From Archangium violaceum Cb vi76 (lineage in GTDB: Bacteria > Myxococcota > Myxococcia > Myxococcales > Myxococcaceae), in contig NZ_JPMI01000136.1 in assembly GCF_000733295.1 (NCBI RefSeq), forward strand, positions 1 through 64,000: a DNA stretch of 64,000 bases, given 5' to 3'. Positions 43,662 through 54,338 of this stretch are shown here, one piece after another (within the stretch, counting starts at the first letter, position 1; the number at the start of each line of letters is the position of its first letter). The position numbers and the translations under genes are program-made. The notes beneath the pieces are model-generated. The model had not been told where the DNA came from and made no database searches. It was given only the letters and a program-made list of their open reading frames with translations.

Positions 43662-44759
43662 TCAGCTCCCGACCTTGGTGGACTCGGGCAGGGGGGCCGG
43701 GGCGGGAGCGGAGCCCGAGTCCTCCTGGCCCAGGGCGGCGAGCTTGCGCGCGAGCTGCTCGGCCTGCGCGCCCTTGGAGCCGATGTCGCCGCCCTTCACG
43801 CCGACGAGGGACACCCGGGCGCGCTCCAGCAGGGCCACCTGCGCGTGCAGTTGCGCCAGCAACCGCTCCCGCTTGCGGCCCAGCAAATCCAGGTGGTTGA
43901 GCTCCTCGCCCAGCGACGAGGCCGCGAGCTCCAACTGCCGGCGCGCCACCGCGTCCGTGGCCGCGGCCGCCTTGTCGCGCAGCTCCTTCACCTGGGCGTC
44001 CACGTCGCTCTGGTGCACCGCGCGCAGCTGCGCCTCCAGCTCCGCGTGGGACTCGGCGAGGGAGAACACCTCGCGCGCCATCTTCTCCAGCACGCCCACC
44101 AGCTCCGTCTTCCCGGGCCCCGGCGTCAGGCGCGCCGCCTCCTTCTGGCACTGCCGGTACAGCGTCACCGCGCGCGACACCAGGCCCTGCGCCTCGCCGG
44201 ACAGCTGCTTCTCCAGCGCCGTGCCCCGTGCCTCCACCGCGTTGCCGTGCACCGTCACGTGGGTGGCCAGCATGCCCACGCTCCAGAAGAGCGCCACCGC
44301 CGCCATGCCCAGCACCGTGCCCACCGCGCCCAGCCGCCCGTCGAAGAGCCGCGCGTCCATCACCGTCTTCACGTACAGCCCGAGCGGCACCAGCGCGCCC
44401 GCGCCCACCGCTCCGGCCAGCACCTGCAGCGGCCTGGGCTTCCACCGGGTCCCCAGCCAGCCCACCACCCCGGCGGCCAGTGCGCCCGTGCAGGCCTCGG
44501 ACAGGGGCGAGGGGATGAAGAGCATGTCCGGGACGTTCAGCAGCACGGGGAAGCCCAGCAGCATCCCCACGCGCACCTTCCAGTCCGTGCGCGCCCCGGC
44601 CAGCGCCGCGCCCGCCACCGCGAAGAAGCCCGCGTCCACCTGCACGTACAGCCGTGAGGCCGCCACCGCGAGCAGGCCCGCGGCCACTCCGCCACCCAGC
44701 GCACGCAGGGTGCGCACCTCGAAGTCCTCGCGTTCCTGGAGCTGTATCGACAGGGGCAT
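43662..44759 (-). CDS. Membrane protein with cytoplasmic or periplasmic coiled coil, hypothetical
   Basis: 365 residues. The first ~170 contain about five hydrophobic segments (ALGGGVAAGLLAVAAS; AGFFAVAGAALAG; VGMLLGFPVLLNVPDML; VLAGAVGAGALVPLGL; LGMAAVALFWSVGMLA). The second half is a long charged helix with coiled-coil character (~180-340, LEAQLRAVHQSDVDAQVKEL) and a Pro/Ala-rich end. I recognise no family. It is codirectional with and 16 bases downstream of the von Willebrand A gene, so the two may form a unit. Confidence 0.75.
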   Translation of the reverse strand: MPLSIQLQEREDFEVRTLRALGGGVAAGLLAVAASRLYVQVDAGFFAVAGAALAGARTDWKVRVGMLLGFPVLLNVPDMLFIPSPLSEACTGALAAGVVGWLGTRWKPRPLQVLAGAVGAGALVPLGLYVKTVMDARLFDGRLGAVGTVLGMAAVALFWSVGMLATHVTVHGNAVEARGTALEKQLSGEAQGLVSRAVTLYRQCQKEAARLTPGPGKTELVGVLEKMAREVFSLAESHAELEAQLRAVHQSDVDAQVKELRDKAAAATDAVARRQLELAASSLGEELNHLDLLGRKRERLLAQLHAQVALLERARVSLVGVKGGDIGSKGAQAEQLARKLAALGQEDSGSAPAPAPLPESTKVGS

Positions 44760-44775
44760 GGCCGGGCTTTCCTGC

Positions 44776-46200
44776 TCAGTCTGTACCGTAGGAGTTGTTC
44801 TGACCGAAGGTTCTCAGCGACTTGCGATGAAGCTGTAACGCCTCACGCTTCACGGAAGTTTCATCCTGGGCGTTGAGATAGGCTGCCTTCGTCCGGTCCA
44901 CGTCCGCAAGCTCCCCGGCGAGCGCCTCCGCGGAGCTGCCGAACAGGCCCCGGGCGTTGTCCAGCAGGCCCAGGGCCTTCTCCCGGTTGCCGCGCTTCAT
45001 CTCCTCGGCGGCCGCCTGCATCTCCCGGGCCCCGAGCGCCTTCACCGCGTGCACCCGCACCTCCTGGTCCAGGTTGGCCCGCACCAGCCCCTCGTCTTCC
45101 GTCACCCGGGCCGACAGGGGCAGGTACGTCTCCACCGGCCGTGCGGCCTCCACGTCCTGGTAGCGCAGCCGCGCCCCCAGCACGCCCCGGCCCTCCTTGG
45201 AGGACTCCTTGGAGGACTCCAGCGACAGCGTCAGCTTCACCACCACCTGCGCCTCCTGCCCGCCCGCCAGGTCATACAGGCGCACCACCCGGCTCTTGCC
45301 CTCGCGCCGCGCCGGCACGCCCATCACCTCCGCGTCCAGCACGCCCTCGGGCAGCTCCAGCCGCAGCTCCATCCCGCGCGCCAGCGTCCCCGCCGCCTGC
45401 TCCAGCTCCCGCCGCAGGATTTCCGCCAGCTTCTCCGAGTCCTGGATGTAGCCGTAGAAGCCGCCGCCCTGCTCGGCCAGGCCGCGCATCAGCCGCTCGT
45501 TGAACTCATCCCCCACGCCCAGGCCGCTCACCGTCAGGCCCTGGCGCTGGTAGGTGTCCGCCAGTTTCAGCAGCTCCGAGTCCTCCACGAGGCCCTCGGT
45601 GGGGTGCCCGTCGCTGAGCAGGAGGATGCGGCTCACCCGGAAGCGCTCCACGTACGGGAGCAGCTGCTGGGCCGCCGCCTGCAGGCCGCCGCTGATGTTG
45701 GTGGCGCCCTCGTCCTGGATGGTGTCCACGAAGGCCAGCATCTGATGGCGCACCTCGTCCGTCACCTGCTGGCTGGGGAAGACGCGCACGTCCGAGCCGT
45801 AGTGCACCAGGGCCAGCCGGTCCTCGGCGCCCAGGCGCTCCACCAGCAGCCGCGCCGCGAGCCTGGCGTCCGTCAGCTTCTGGCCGCGCATGGAGCCCGA
45901 GCGGTCGATGACGAGCGCCAGGCTCACCGGCACACGCTGCTCCTCGCGGGGCTTGTCCGCGCGCACCGTCAGCACGGCGTAGGCCTCGCTGGGCCCGGAC
46001 ATGAGGTAGGCCCCGGACAGCTTGCCCTGCAGCGTCACCGGGCCGTCCTTGGCGGTGGCCGGGGGCAGCACCACGCCGGTGGGGGCCTCGCCGGGTTGGG
46101 CCAGGGTGTGGCTCGTGTCCTTCTGGCGGGGCAGGCCCACCACCGCCGCCGTCAGGGCGAGCAGTCCGGTGGTGGCCAGCAGCAGGGCGGTTCGGTTCAT
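44776..46200 (-). CDS. von Willebrand factor A domain protein
   Basis: 474 residues from MNRTALLLATTGLLALTAA, a signal peptide or anchor. The VWA domain (~90-270) has the metal-binding MIDAS sequence DRSGSMRGQ, the TNISGG threonine/serine loop and LLSDGHPTEG. A following beta domain (~290-400) resembles the region after VWA in YfbK/BatA-like proteins, and the end is helical. Expected role is protein-protein interaction in the periplasm or at the surface. It lies downstream of the hybrid sensor kinase gene. Confidence 0.85.
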   Translation of the reverse strand: MNRTALLLATTGLLALTAAVVGLPRQKDTSHTLAQPGEAPTGVVLPPATAKDGPVTLQGKLSGAYLMSGPSEAYAVLTVRADKPREEQRVPVSLALVIDRSGSMRGQKLTDARLAARLLVERLGAEDRLALVHYGSDVRVFPSQQVTDEVRHQMLAFVDTIQDEGATNISGGLQAAAQQLLPYVERFRVSRILLLSDGHPTEGLVEDSELLKLADTYQRQGLTVSGLGVGDEFNERLMRGLAEQGGGFYGYIQDSEKLAEILRRELEQAAGTLARGMELRLELPEGVLDAEVMGVPARREGKSRVVRLYDLAGGQEAQVVVKLTLSLESSKESSKEGRGVLGARLRYQDVEAARPVETYLPLSARVTEDEGLVRANLDQEVRVHAVKALGAREMQAAAEEMKRGNREKALGLLDNARGLFGSSAEALAGELADVDRTKAAYLNAQDETSVKREALQLHRKSLRTFGQNNSYGTD

Positions 46201-46307
46201 CGGCAATCCTCGAAAGGCGGGGGGATGGCGTTCCACGCAGCCTGTCCCAGGTTCGCCACTTTCCCCATCCGTCACCAGGAGGAGGGTCCGGCAACGGGAG
46301 GATGCCG

Positions 46308-48839
46308 TCAGCTCCCCACGGCGGACGCGTTGTTCGTCACCAGCTCGCGCACCACGCGCCGCACGGCCGTCTCGTCGAAGGGCTTCTCCAGGGTGGGGTT
46401 GGGCACCCGGGCCAGGAAGTCCCGCGCCCCCTGGGTGAAGGCGCCGCCGGAGACGAAGACGAAGCGCCGCTCCAGCCCCGAGCCTCCCTGCTGGACGGCC
46501 TCGTACAGGTCCTTGCCGCCCAGGTCCGGCATCATCACGTCGCACAGCACGGCGTGGAAGCGGTTGTCCGCGGACAGCTTCTCCAGCGCCTGCCTCCCGC
46601 TGGTGGCCAGCTCCACCTCGTGCTCGCGCAGAATCCGCCGCAGCGCCCGTCCGACGGCGGGCTCGTCGTCCACGATGAGCACCCGTCCGCGCTGGGTGAT
46701 GGGCACCTGGGGCGCCGGCACCGGCTTCTGCACCCGGGCGCCCGGCTCGGCCGCGGGCAGCACCACCCGCACCGTGGTGCCCCGGCCCGGCTGGCTCTCC
46801 ACGGAGATTTCCCCGCCCAGGCTGGTGATGATGCCGTGGCAGATGGACAGGCCCAGGCCCGTGCCCACGCCCACCGGCTTGGTGGTGAAGAAGGGATCGA
46901 AGATGCGGCCCATCACCTCGGGGGGGATGCCCGAGCCCGAGTCCTGCACCTCGGCGATGACGCGGCCCTGCTCGCCCTCGCGCGTCACCAGGCGGATTTC
47001 GTTCTTCTCCGCCGCGCCCTCGGGGATGGCCTGCGCCGCGTTCACCACCAGGTTGAGGAACACCTGGCACAACCGGCCCTCGTTGCCCTTCACGTGCGGC
47101 ATGGGCCCGTACTCGCGCTTGAGCCGCGCCCGGTGCTTGATTTCGTTGGCGGCCAGCATCACCGCCGAGTCCAGCACCGCGTGCAGGTCCACCGCCTCCA
47201 GCCGCTCCTCGTCCGGGCGGGAGAAGGCCTTGAGCTGGCGGACGATCTGCCGCACGCGCTCGGCGCCCTCGCGGGCCTCCATGATGACCGAGCGCCACTC
47301 GTCCACCTCGGGCCGCGCCGCCAGCCCGCCCGGCATCATGGACGGCATGCGGCGCATCTCGTCCAGGAGGAAGCCCAGGTTGGAGATGACGAAGGCCAGC
47401 GGGTTGTTGATTTCGTGGGCGATGCCCGCGGCCAGCGTGCCCATGGAGGCCATGCGGTCCGCCAGCGACAACTGCGACTGGAGCTTGCGCTGCTCGGTGA
47501 CGTCTCGCGCGATGGACACCACGGCCGGCTCGCCGTCGAAGAGCAGCGGCAGCGAGGCGAACTCCACCACGCGAATCTTCCCGTCCTGCCGCCGCATGCG
47601 CCGCTCGCCCGTCACCAGCGACACCATGCCCTCGGGCGTGGGCGGCTCGTCCACCAGGAATTCCTGCAGCCGCCGGCCCATCAAGTCATGCGGCCGCTCG
47701 AAGCCCAGCGCCGTCACCAGCGCCGAGTTGGCGTAGATGATGTGCTCGTCCCGCTGGATGGCCGCCGGCTCCGGCACGCCCTCCAGCAGCAGGCGGAAGC
47801 TGGCCTCGGACAGCTTGAGGGCCTCCTCGAACTGGCGGCGCTCGGTGATGTCCCGGGCGATGCCTTCCACGGCCACGCACAGGCCGGTGGCGTCCAGCAC
47901 CGGCGTCACCACGTGCTGCAACCACACCAGCCGCCCGTCGCGCCGGGTGAAGCGCACCACCACGGGCGTGTCCGCCATCCGCTGGGGATCGGACAGGAGC
48001 TGCTCGAGTACCTGGAGATCCTCCGAGTGCACCTGGCGGTGCCACAGCTCGGGGTCCCGGTAGTGCTCCTCCGGGGAGAAGCCCAGGTTGTTCGTCACCA
48101 CGCCGCTGATGAAGGCGAAGCTGCGCGTGCCCGCCAGCTGGTAGCGGTAGAGCACGTCCGAGGCGTTCTCCGCGATGCGCCGGAAGCGCAGCTCCCGCTC
48201 GCGCAGCGCGCGCTCGGACTGCCGCTGTTCCATGCACAGGGCGATGGCCCCCGCCGCCGCCCACAGCAGATCCACCTCCAGCTTGTCCCACTCGCGCTCC
48301 TCGGCGCAGTTGTCGAAGCCGATGAAACCCGCGAGCGTCCCGTGCACCCACAAGGGCAGCGTCAGCACCGAGAGGATCTGCTGCGGCTCCAGGACGGCCC
48401 GCTCCTCCTGTGGAAGGTCCCTCACCCGCCCCGACAGCACCTGCCCGCGCGACAGCAGCTCGTACAGGCGGGGCATCTGCCGCTCCAGCGGCATGTCCTG
48501 CAACTGCGGGTTGTGCAGCTCCGGCGTCACCCCGGGGGCGCACCATTCGGCGCGCTGGCTGAAGAGCTGATTGCCGTCCGGCGAGCGGTGCGCCTCGAAG
48601 ATGTAGGCGCGGCTGGCTCCCGAGGCCTCGCCCAGGGGCGCCACCAGCCGCTCGAAGAGGTTCTCCGAGGCCGACGCCGCCAGCAGCCGCTGTTGGAGCT
48701 CCACCACCGCGGTGAGGTAGCGCTCGCGGCGGGCCAGTGCGGCTGTCGTCGCCCGCCGCTCGGTGACGTCGTTGGGCGGGCCGCCCGTCCCGGGGGACGT
48801 GGCGTCTTCCGCGTGGGTCTGCTGAGGCTTCGGATGCAT
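46308..48839 (-). CDS. Hybrid sensor histidine kinase (GAF-PAS-PAS-HisKA-HATPase-receiver)
   Basis: 843 residues, soluble. A GAF domain (~45-205, AYIFEAH..., LTLPLWVHGTLAGFIGFDN) is followed by two PAS domains (~220-340; ~350-460, IIYANSALVTALGFE). The His box is AAGIAHEINNPLAFV, of the PAS-linked NtrB-like type. HATPase motifs are NLVVNAAQAI, DSGSGIPPE and GTGLGLSI. A C-terminal receiver (VLIVDDEPAVGRAL, CDVMMPDLGG) completes the hybrid. ATG 48839 is preferred over 48944 because the extra 35 residues are low complexity. There is no separate response regulator beside it. Signal unknown. Confidence 0.9.
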   Translation of the reverse strand: MHPKPQQTHAEDATSPGTGGPPNDVTERRATTAALARRERYLTAVVELQQRLLAASASENLFERLVAPLGEASGASRAYIFEAHRSPDGNQLFSQRAEWCAPGVTPELHNPQLQDMPLERQMPRLYELLSRGQVLSGRVRDLPQEERAVLEPQQILSVLTLPLWVHGTLAGFIGFDNCAEEREWDKLEVDLLWAAAGAIALCMEQRQSERALRERELRFRRIAENASDVLYRYQLAGTRSFAFISGVVTNNLGFSPEEHYRDPELWHRQVHSEDLQVLEQLLSDPQRMADTPVVVRFTRRDGRLVWLQHVVTPVLDATGLCVAVEGIARDITERRQFEEALKLSEASFRLLLEGVPEPAAIQRDEHIIYANSALVTALGFERPHDLMGRRLQEFLVDEPPTPEGMVSLVTGERRMRRQDGKIRVVEFASLPLLFDGEPAVVSIARDVTEQRKLQSQLSLADRMASMGTLAAGIAHEINNPLAFVISNLGFLLDEMRRMPSMMPGGLAARPEVDEWRSVIMEAREGAERVRQIVRQLKAFSRPDEERLEAVDLHAVLDSAVMLAANEIKHRARLKREYGPMPHVKGNEGRLCQVFLNLVVNAAQAIPEGAAEKNEIRLVTREGEQGRVIAEVQDSGSGIPPEVMGRIFDPFFTTKPVGVGTGLGLSICHGIITSLGGEISVESQPGRGTTVRVVLPAAEPGARVQKPVPAPQVPITQRGRVLIVDDEPAVGRALRRILREHEVELATSGRQALEKLSADNRFHAVLCDVMMPDLGGKDLYEAVQQGGSGLERRFVFVSGGAFTQGARDFLARVPNPTLEKPFDETAVRRVVRELVTNNASAVGS

Positions 48840-48973
48840 GCGGATGGGGGTGCTTCGATTCCAACGGACTCGGGGGGGCCCGGGGAACCGCCTCGCTGGA
48901 GAATTACGATAGCCTGCCCTACACCCTTCTGCACCATCCTCCAAGAAAACGTGTATTCCCGCTTGTTCGGGGA

Positions 48974-51481
<2,508 letters not shown>

Positions 51482-51573
51482 GCACCTCCCTTCCAATCAG
51501 CTTGCCCGTTCCAAATCCACCGCCCGCGGGTGATTCGTCCATCGCCCGACACCCCGTGTGTGGGGAAGGGTGC

Positions 51574-53280
51574 TCAGGGGGTGGCCTCGAGCGGAAGCTG
51601 GACGGTGAAGGTGGCGCCAGCCCCCAGGGTGCTGGTGACGCTCACGGTGCCTCCCAGGGCCTCGACGATTTGCCGGGTGATGTAGAGGCCCAGGCCCAGG
51701 CCGCCGTAGTGGCGATCCGACACGGCGCGCTCGAAGCGGCCGAAGAGGCGGGGGAGGCTCTCGGGGGCGATGCCGATGCCCTCGTCGCGCACCTCGAGGC
51801 GGGCGCACGCGCCGTCGGAGGACACCTTCAGGCGCACGGGCTTGCCAGCGCCATACTTGAGGGCATTGGAGAGGAGGTTGGTGACCACCTGCTCCAGGCG
51901 GATCCGATCCCAGGCGCCCACGGCGGGGCCGGAGAGCTCCAGGTGGATGGGGCTGTGGGCGTGGGTGGCGGGCAGCTCGAAGTGGGCGGCCACGTCCTGG
52001 ACGAGCGCGGACAGGTCCACCGGCTCCCGGTCCAGGCGCAGGCGGCCGGCATGGAGGTGGGTGACGTCCAGCAGCTCGTTGACGAGCGCGTTGAGGCGGC
52101 CGGCGTTGCGGTCGATGTTCTCCAGCTTGGAGAGGAGGTCGGCGGGGGCCTGGCCGGCCTCGGAGCGGCGGGCCCCGCGCAGCAGCGACTGCACGTTGAG
52201 CTTGAGGGAGGTGGTGGGGGTGCGCAGCTCGTGGGCGGCGACGGTGAAGAACTCATCGCGCTGGGCCACGGCCTGGCGGGCCTCGCGGAAGAGCAGGACG
52301 TTGTCCACGGAGAGGGCCACGCGGTCGGCGAGGTCCTCGGCGAAGCGCAGGTCCTCCACGCCGAGGGTGCGCGGGGAGAAGGTGAAGAGGACGAGCGCGC
52401 CCAGGGGGCGTCCGCGCGCGCGCAGCGGCACGGCCAGCACGGAGTGGGGCCCGAGTGCCTGCATGAGGCGCAGGTGCTCCGCGTCCCGGGCGAGGGCGTG
52501 GAGGAGGGGCGGCGTCAGCTCGGTGAGGAGCTGGGGCACGTCCTGGGGCAGCCTCAGGCCCACGAGGCCGGGCTCGCCGGGCGTCCCGCCGGAGGCCTGG
52601 CCGCCGGAGGCCTGGCCGCCGGAGGCCTGTGAAGACCGCCGCAGCACCTCGAGGAGCAGGGCCTCCTGGACGGGCTCGGTGGTGACGGTCTCGCACAGGA
52701 GGGGCTGGCCGCGGCTGTCCATCACCTGGAGGATGCAGGCATCGGCGAAGGAGGGGACGCAGCGGCGGGCCAGCTCGCGCAGGGCGCTCTCCACGTCGAG
52801 GGAGGCGGTGAGCAGGTGGCTGGCCTCGGCGAGGAAGGTGGACTCGCGCTCCTCGCGCTTGCGGCGGGTGATGTCGTTGAACCAGATGGAGAGCCCGTCG
52901 CCGCGCTTGAGGGCGACGAGGCGGAACCAGCGCTCGCGGTTCTCCAGGGGGAAGTACACCTCGTCCACATAGGGCTGGCCGGTCTCCACCACCAGGGCGA
53001 GGCGGGAGTGGATGCCGCGGCTGCGCGCGTCGGGGAGCAGCTCGACGATGCCCCGGCCGAGCACGAAGGCCAGGCTCATGCCCATCAGGGTCTCGGCGGC
53101 GGGGTTGGCGTACAGCCAGCGGAAGTCCACCAGCGCCCCGGTGTCGTCGCGCACGGCGGCCACGGCCATGTAGCCATCGGGGTGGTCGGCGGCGAAGACC
53201 CAATCGTCCACGGGCGTGGGACTGGGCTCCTCCGGGCACTCCGGACGGATGCTCTTCGCGGCTCCACGGGCTTGGGACAT
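51574..53280 (-). CDS. Sensor histidine kinase (PAS-GAF-HisKA-HATPase)
   Basis: 568 residues, soluble. PAS (~25-145, WLYANPAAETLMGMSLA), GAF (~150-345), His box AAHELRTPTTSLKLNV and HATPase (LLSNALKYGAGKPV, DEGIGI, GLGLGLYI). The kinase half is closely related to that of the kinase at 3158-5500, including FERAVSDRHYGG, so the two are paralogues with different front ends. Within the GAF a perfect threefold repeat of five residues (QASGG) forms a flexible insertion. It is the third sensor kinase in a row on this strand and has no adjacent response regulator. Confidence 0.9.
   Translation of the reverse strand: MSQARGAAKSIRPECPEEPSPTPVDDWVFAADHPDGYMAVAAVRDDTGALVDFRWLYANPAAETLMGMSLAFVLGRGIVELLPDARSRGIHSRLALVVETGQPYVDEVYFPLENRERWFRLVALKRGDGLSIWFNDITRRKREERESTFLAEASHLLTASLDVESALRELARRCVPSFADACILQVMDSRGQPLLCETVTTEPVQEALLLEVLRRSSQASGGQASGGQASGGTPGEPGLVGLRLPQDVPQLLTELTPPLLHALARDAEHLRLMQALGPHSVLAVPLRARGRPLGALVLFTFSPRTLGVEDLRFAEDLADRVALSVDNVLLFREARQAVAQRDEFFTVAAHELRTPTTSLKLNVQSLLRGARRSEAGQAPADLLSKLENIDRNAGRLNALVNELLDVTHLHAGRLRLDREPVDLSALVQDVAAHFELPATHAHSPIHLELSGPAVGAWDRIRLEQVVTNLLSNALKYGAGKPVRLKVSSDGACARLEVRDEGIGIAPESLPRLFGRFERAVSDRHYGGLGLGLYITRQIVEALGGTVSVTSTLGAGATFTVQLPLEATP
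52586..52630. repeat. 15-bp tandem repeat, three units, inside a kinase gene
   Basis: Three head-to-tail copies of ccgccggaggcctgg (last base differs in the third) encode QASGG repeats in the GAF domain of the sensor kinase. Since 15 is a multiple of three, copy-number slippage would keep the reading frame. Confidence 0.85.
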
Positions 53281-53369
53281 GGCGCGCGACCTCCTGTGGT
53301 GCGGGGCCCCCCGGCGCTACTCATGCTGGAAGCGTGAAAGGAGTCGCGGTGGGGAGCAAGCCGGGGAGC

Positions 53370-53882
53370 TCAGGCGACCTCGAGGACCGTCCACTCGCGT
53401 ACCTCCCCGGCGAGGGTCACCTCGATGGTGTCACCCGCCCGACGTCCCAGGAGGGCGCGGCCCACGGGGGAGGCGGGGGTGATGACGGAGAGGAAGCCAT
53501 CGCCTCCGGGGCCGGTGAGCTCGGTGCCGGCGCCGACGGGCAGCAGGAAGAAGGTGCGCTCGGAGAAGCCCTCCTCGTCCTCGGTGGACACGTCGATGAG
53601 GGCGCCGAGGGCGACGGGGCTCTTGCGGGAGAAGCGGGGGACGCCTTCCTGCTGGAAGTCGGAGAGGGCCTTGATCTCCTCCTGGACGCGGCGGGCACGC
53701 TGGGCCTGTCCGGTGGCGAGGCTGCCGTACTCGATGACGGCGCGGCCATCTTCCTTCTTCTCGGACTCGGTGGCGAGGGTGCGGGCGGCCTCACGGGCCT
53801 CGAGCTCGGCGCGGTGGGCGAGGCGGTCGCTCTGGCGGAGCCGATCGGCGAGCTGGTCGAGCAGGGCGTGTTTGTCCAACAT
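53370..53882 (-). CDS. GreA/GreB-family transcription elongation factor-like protein
   Basis: 170 residues. The N-terminus is an antiparallel coiled coil (~1-80, LLDQLADRLRQSDRLAHRAE, with RARRVQEEIKAL) and the C-terminal domain holds the FKBP-like GreA core (SPVGRALLGRRAGDTIEVTLAGEVREWTVLEV). Gre factors bind the RNA polymerase secondary channel and rescue backtracked complexes. Sequence at the coiled-coil tip differs from classical GreA, so it may be a Gre-like regulator rather than a true cleavage factor. It is divergent from the rhodanese gene. Confidence 0.85.
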   Translation of the reverse strand: MLDKHALLDQLADRLRQSDRLAHRAELEAREAARTLATESEKKEDGRAVIEYGSLATGQAQRARRVQEEIKALSDFQQEGVPRFSRKSPVALGALIDVSTEDEEGFSERTFFLLPVGAGTELTGPGGDGFLSVITPASPVGRALLGRRAGDTIEVTLAGEVREWTVLEVA

Positions 53883-53944
53883 GGTGCGACGGGACTGTAG
53901 CGTCCTGGTGGGAGGGCTCCAGTTTCCGGCTACAGTCCGGGGCC

Positions 53945-54226
53945 ATGACGCCGAAAGAACTGTCACAGAAGGCCCGGGAGCTGGTGGAGCAGGGGTGGGT
54001 ATTGCTGGACGTGCGGACGCCGGAGGAGTTCCAGATGGGGCACCCGGAGCCGGCGAGGAACATCCCCGTGCAGGAGTTGCCGCGGCGGGTGGCGGAGGTG
54101 GGCCCGCCGGGGACGAAGGTGGTGGTGTATTGCCAGGCGGGAGGGCGCAGCGCCATGGCGACTCAAATCCTCCAGGCTCACGGTATTACAGACATCTTCG
54201 ATTTGAAGTCCGTGTCCTATTGGTGA
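53945..54226 (+). CDS. Rhodanese-like sulfurtransferase, single domain
   Basis: 93 residues. The active-site loop is VVVYCQAGGRSA with Cys63, and the rhodanese landmark LLDVRTPEEFQMGHPEPARNIPV is complete. Single-domain rhodaneses carry sulfane sulfur on the Cys. It could work with the SQR-like enzyme at the other end of the window, but the two are 50 kb apart. There is no signal peptide, so it is cytoplasmic. Confidence 0.93.
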   Translation: MTPKELSQKARELVEQGWVLLDVRTPEEFQMGHPEPARNIPVQELPRRVAEVGPPGTKVVVYCQAGGRSAMATQILQAHGITDIFDLKSVSYW

Positions 54227-54338
54227 CAACAGCAACACGGTCACACGGAAGAATCCTTCCAGCGCCGCGCCCCTGCTAGCGTTCGATGGTGAGCACTTAC
54301 CAAGGGTGCTCATCACCACTACCTGGGGGAATCACGAC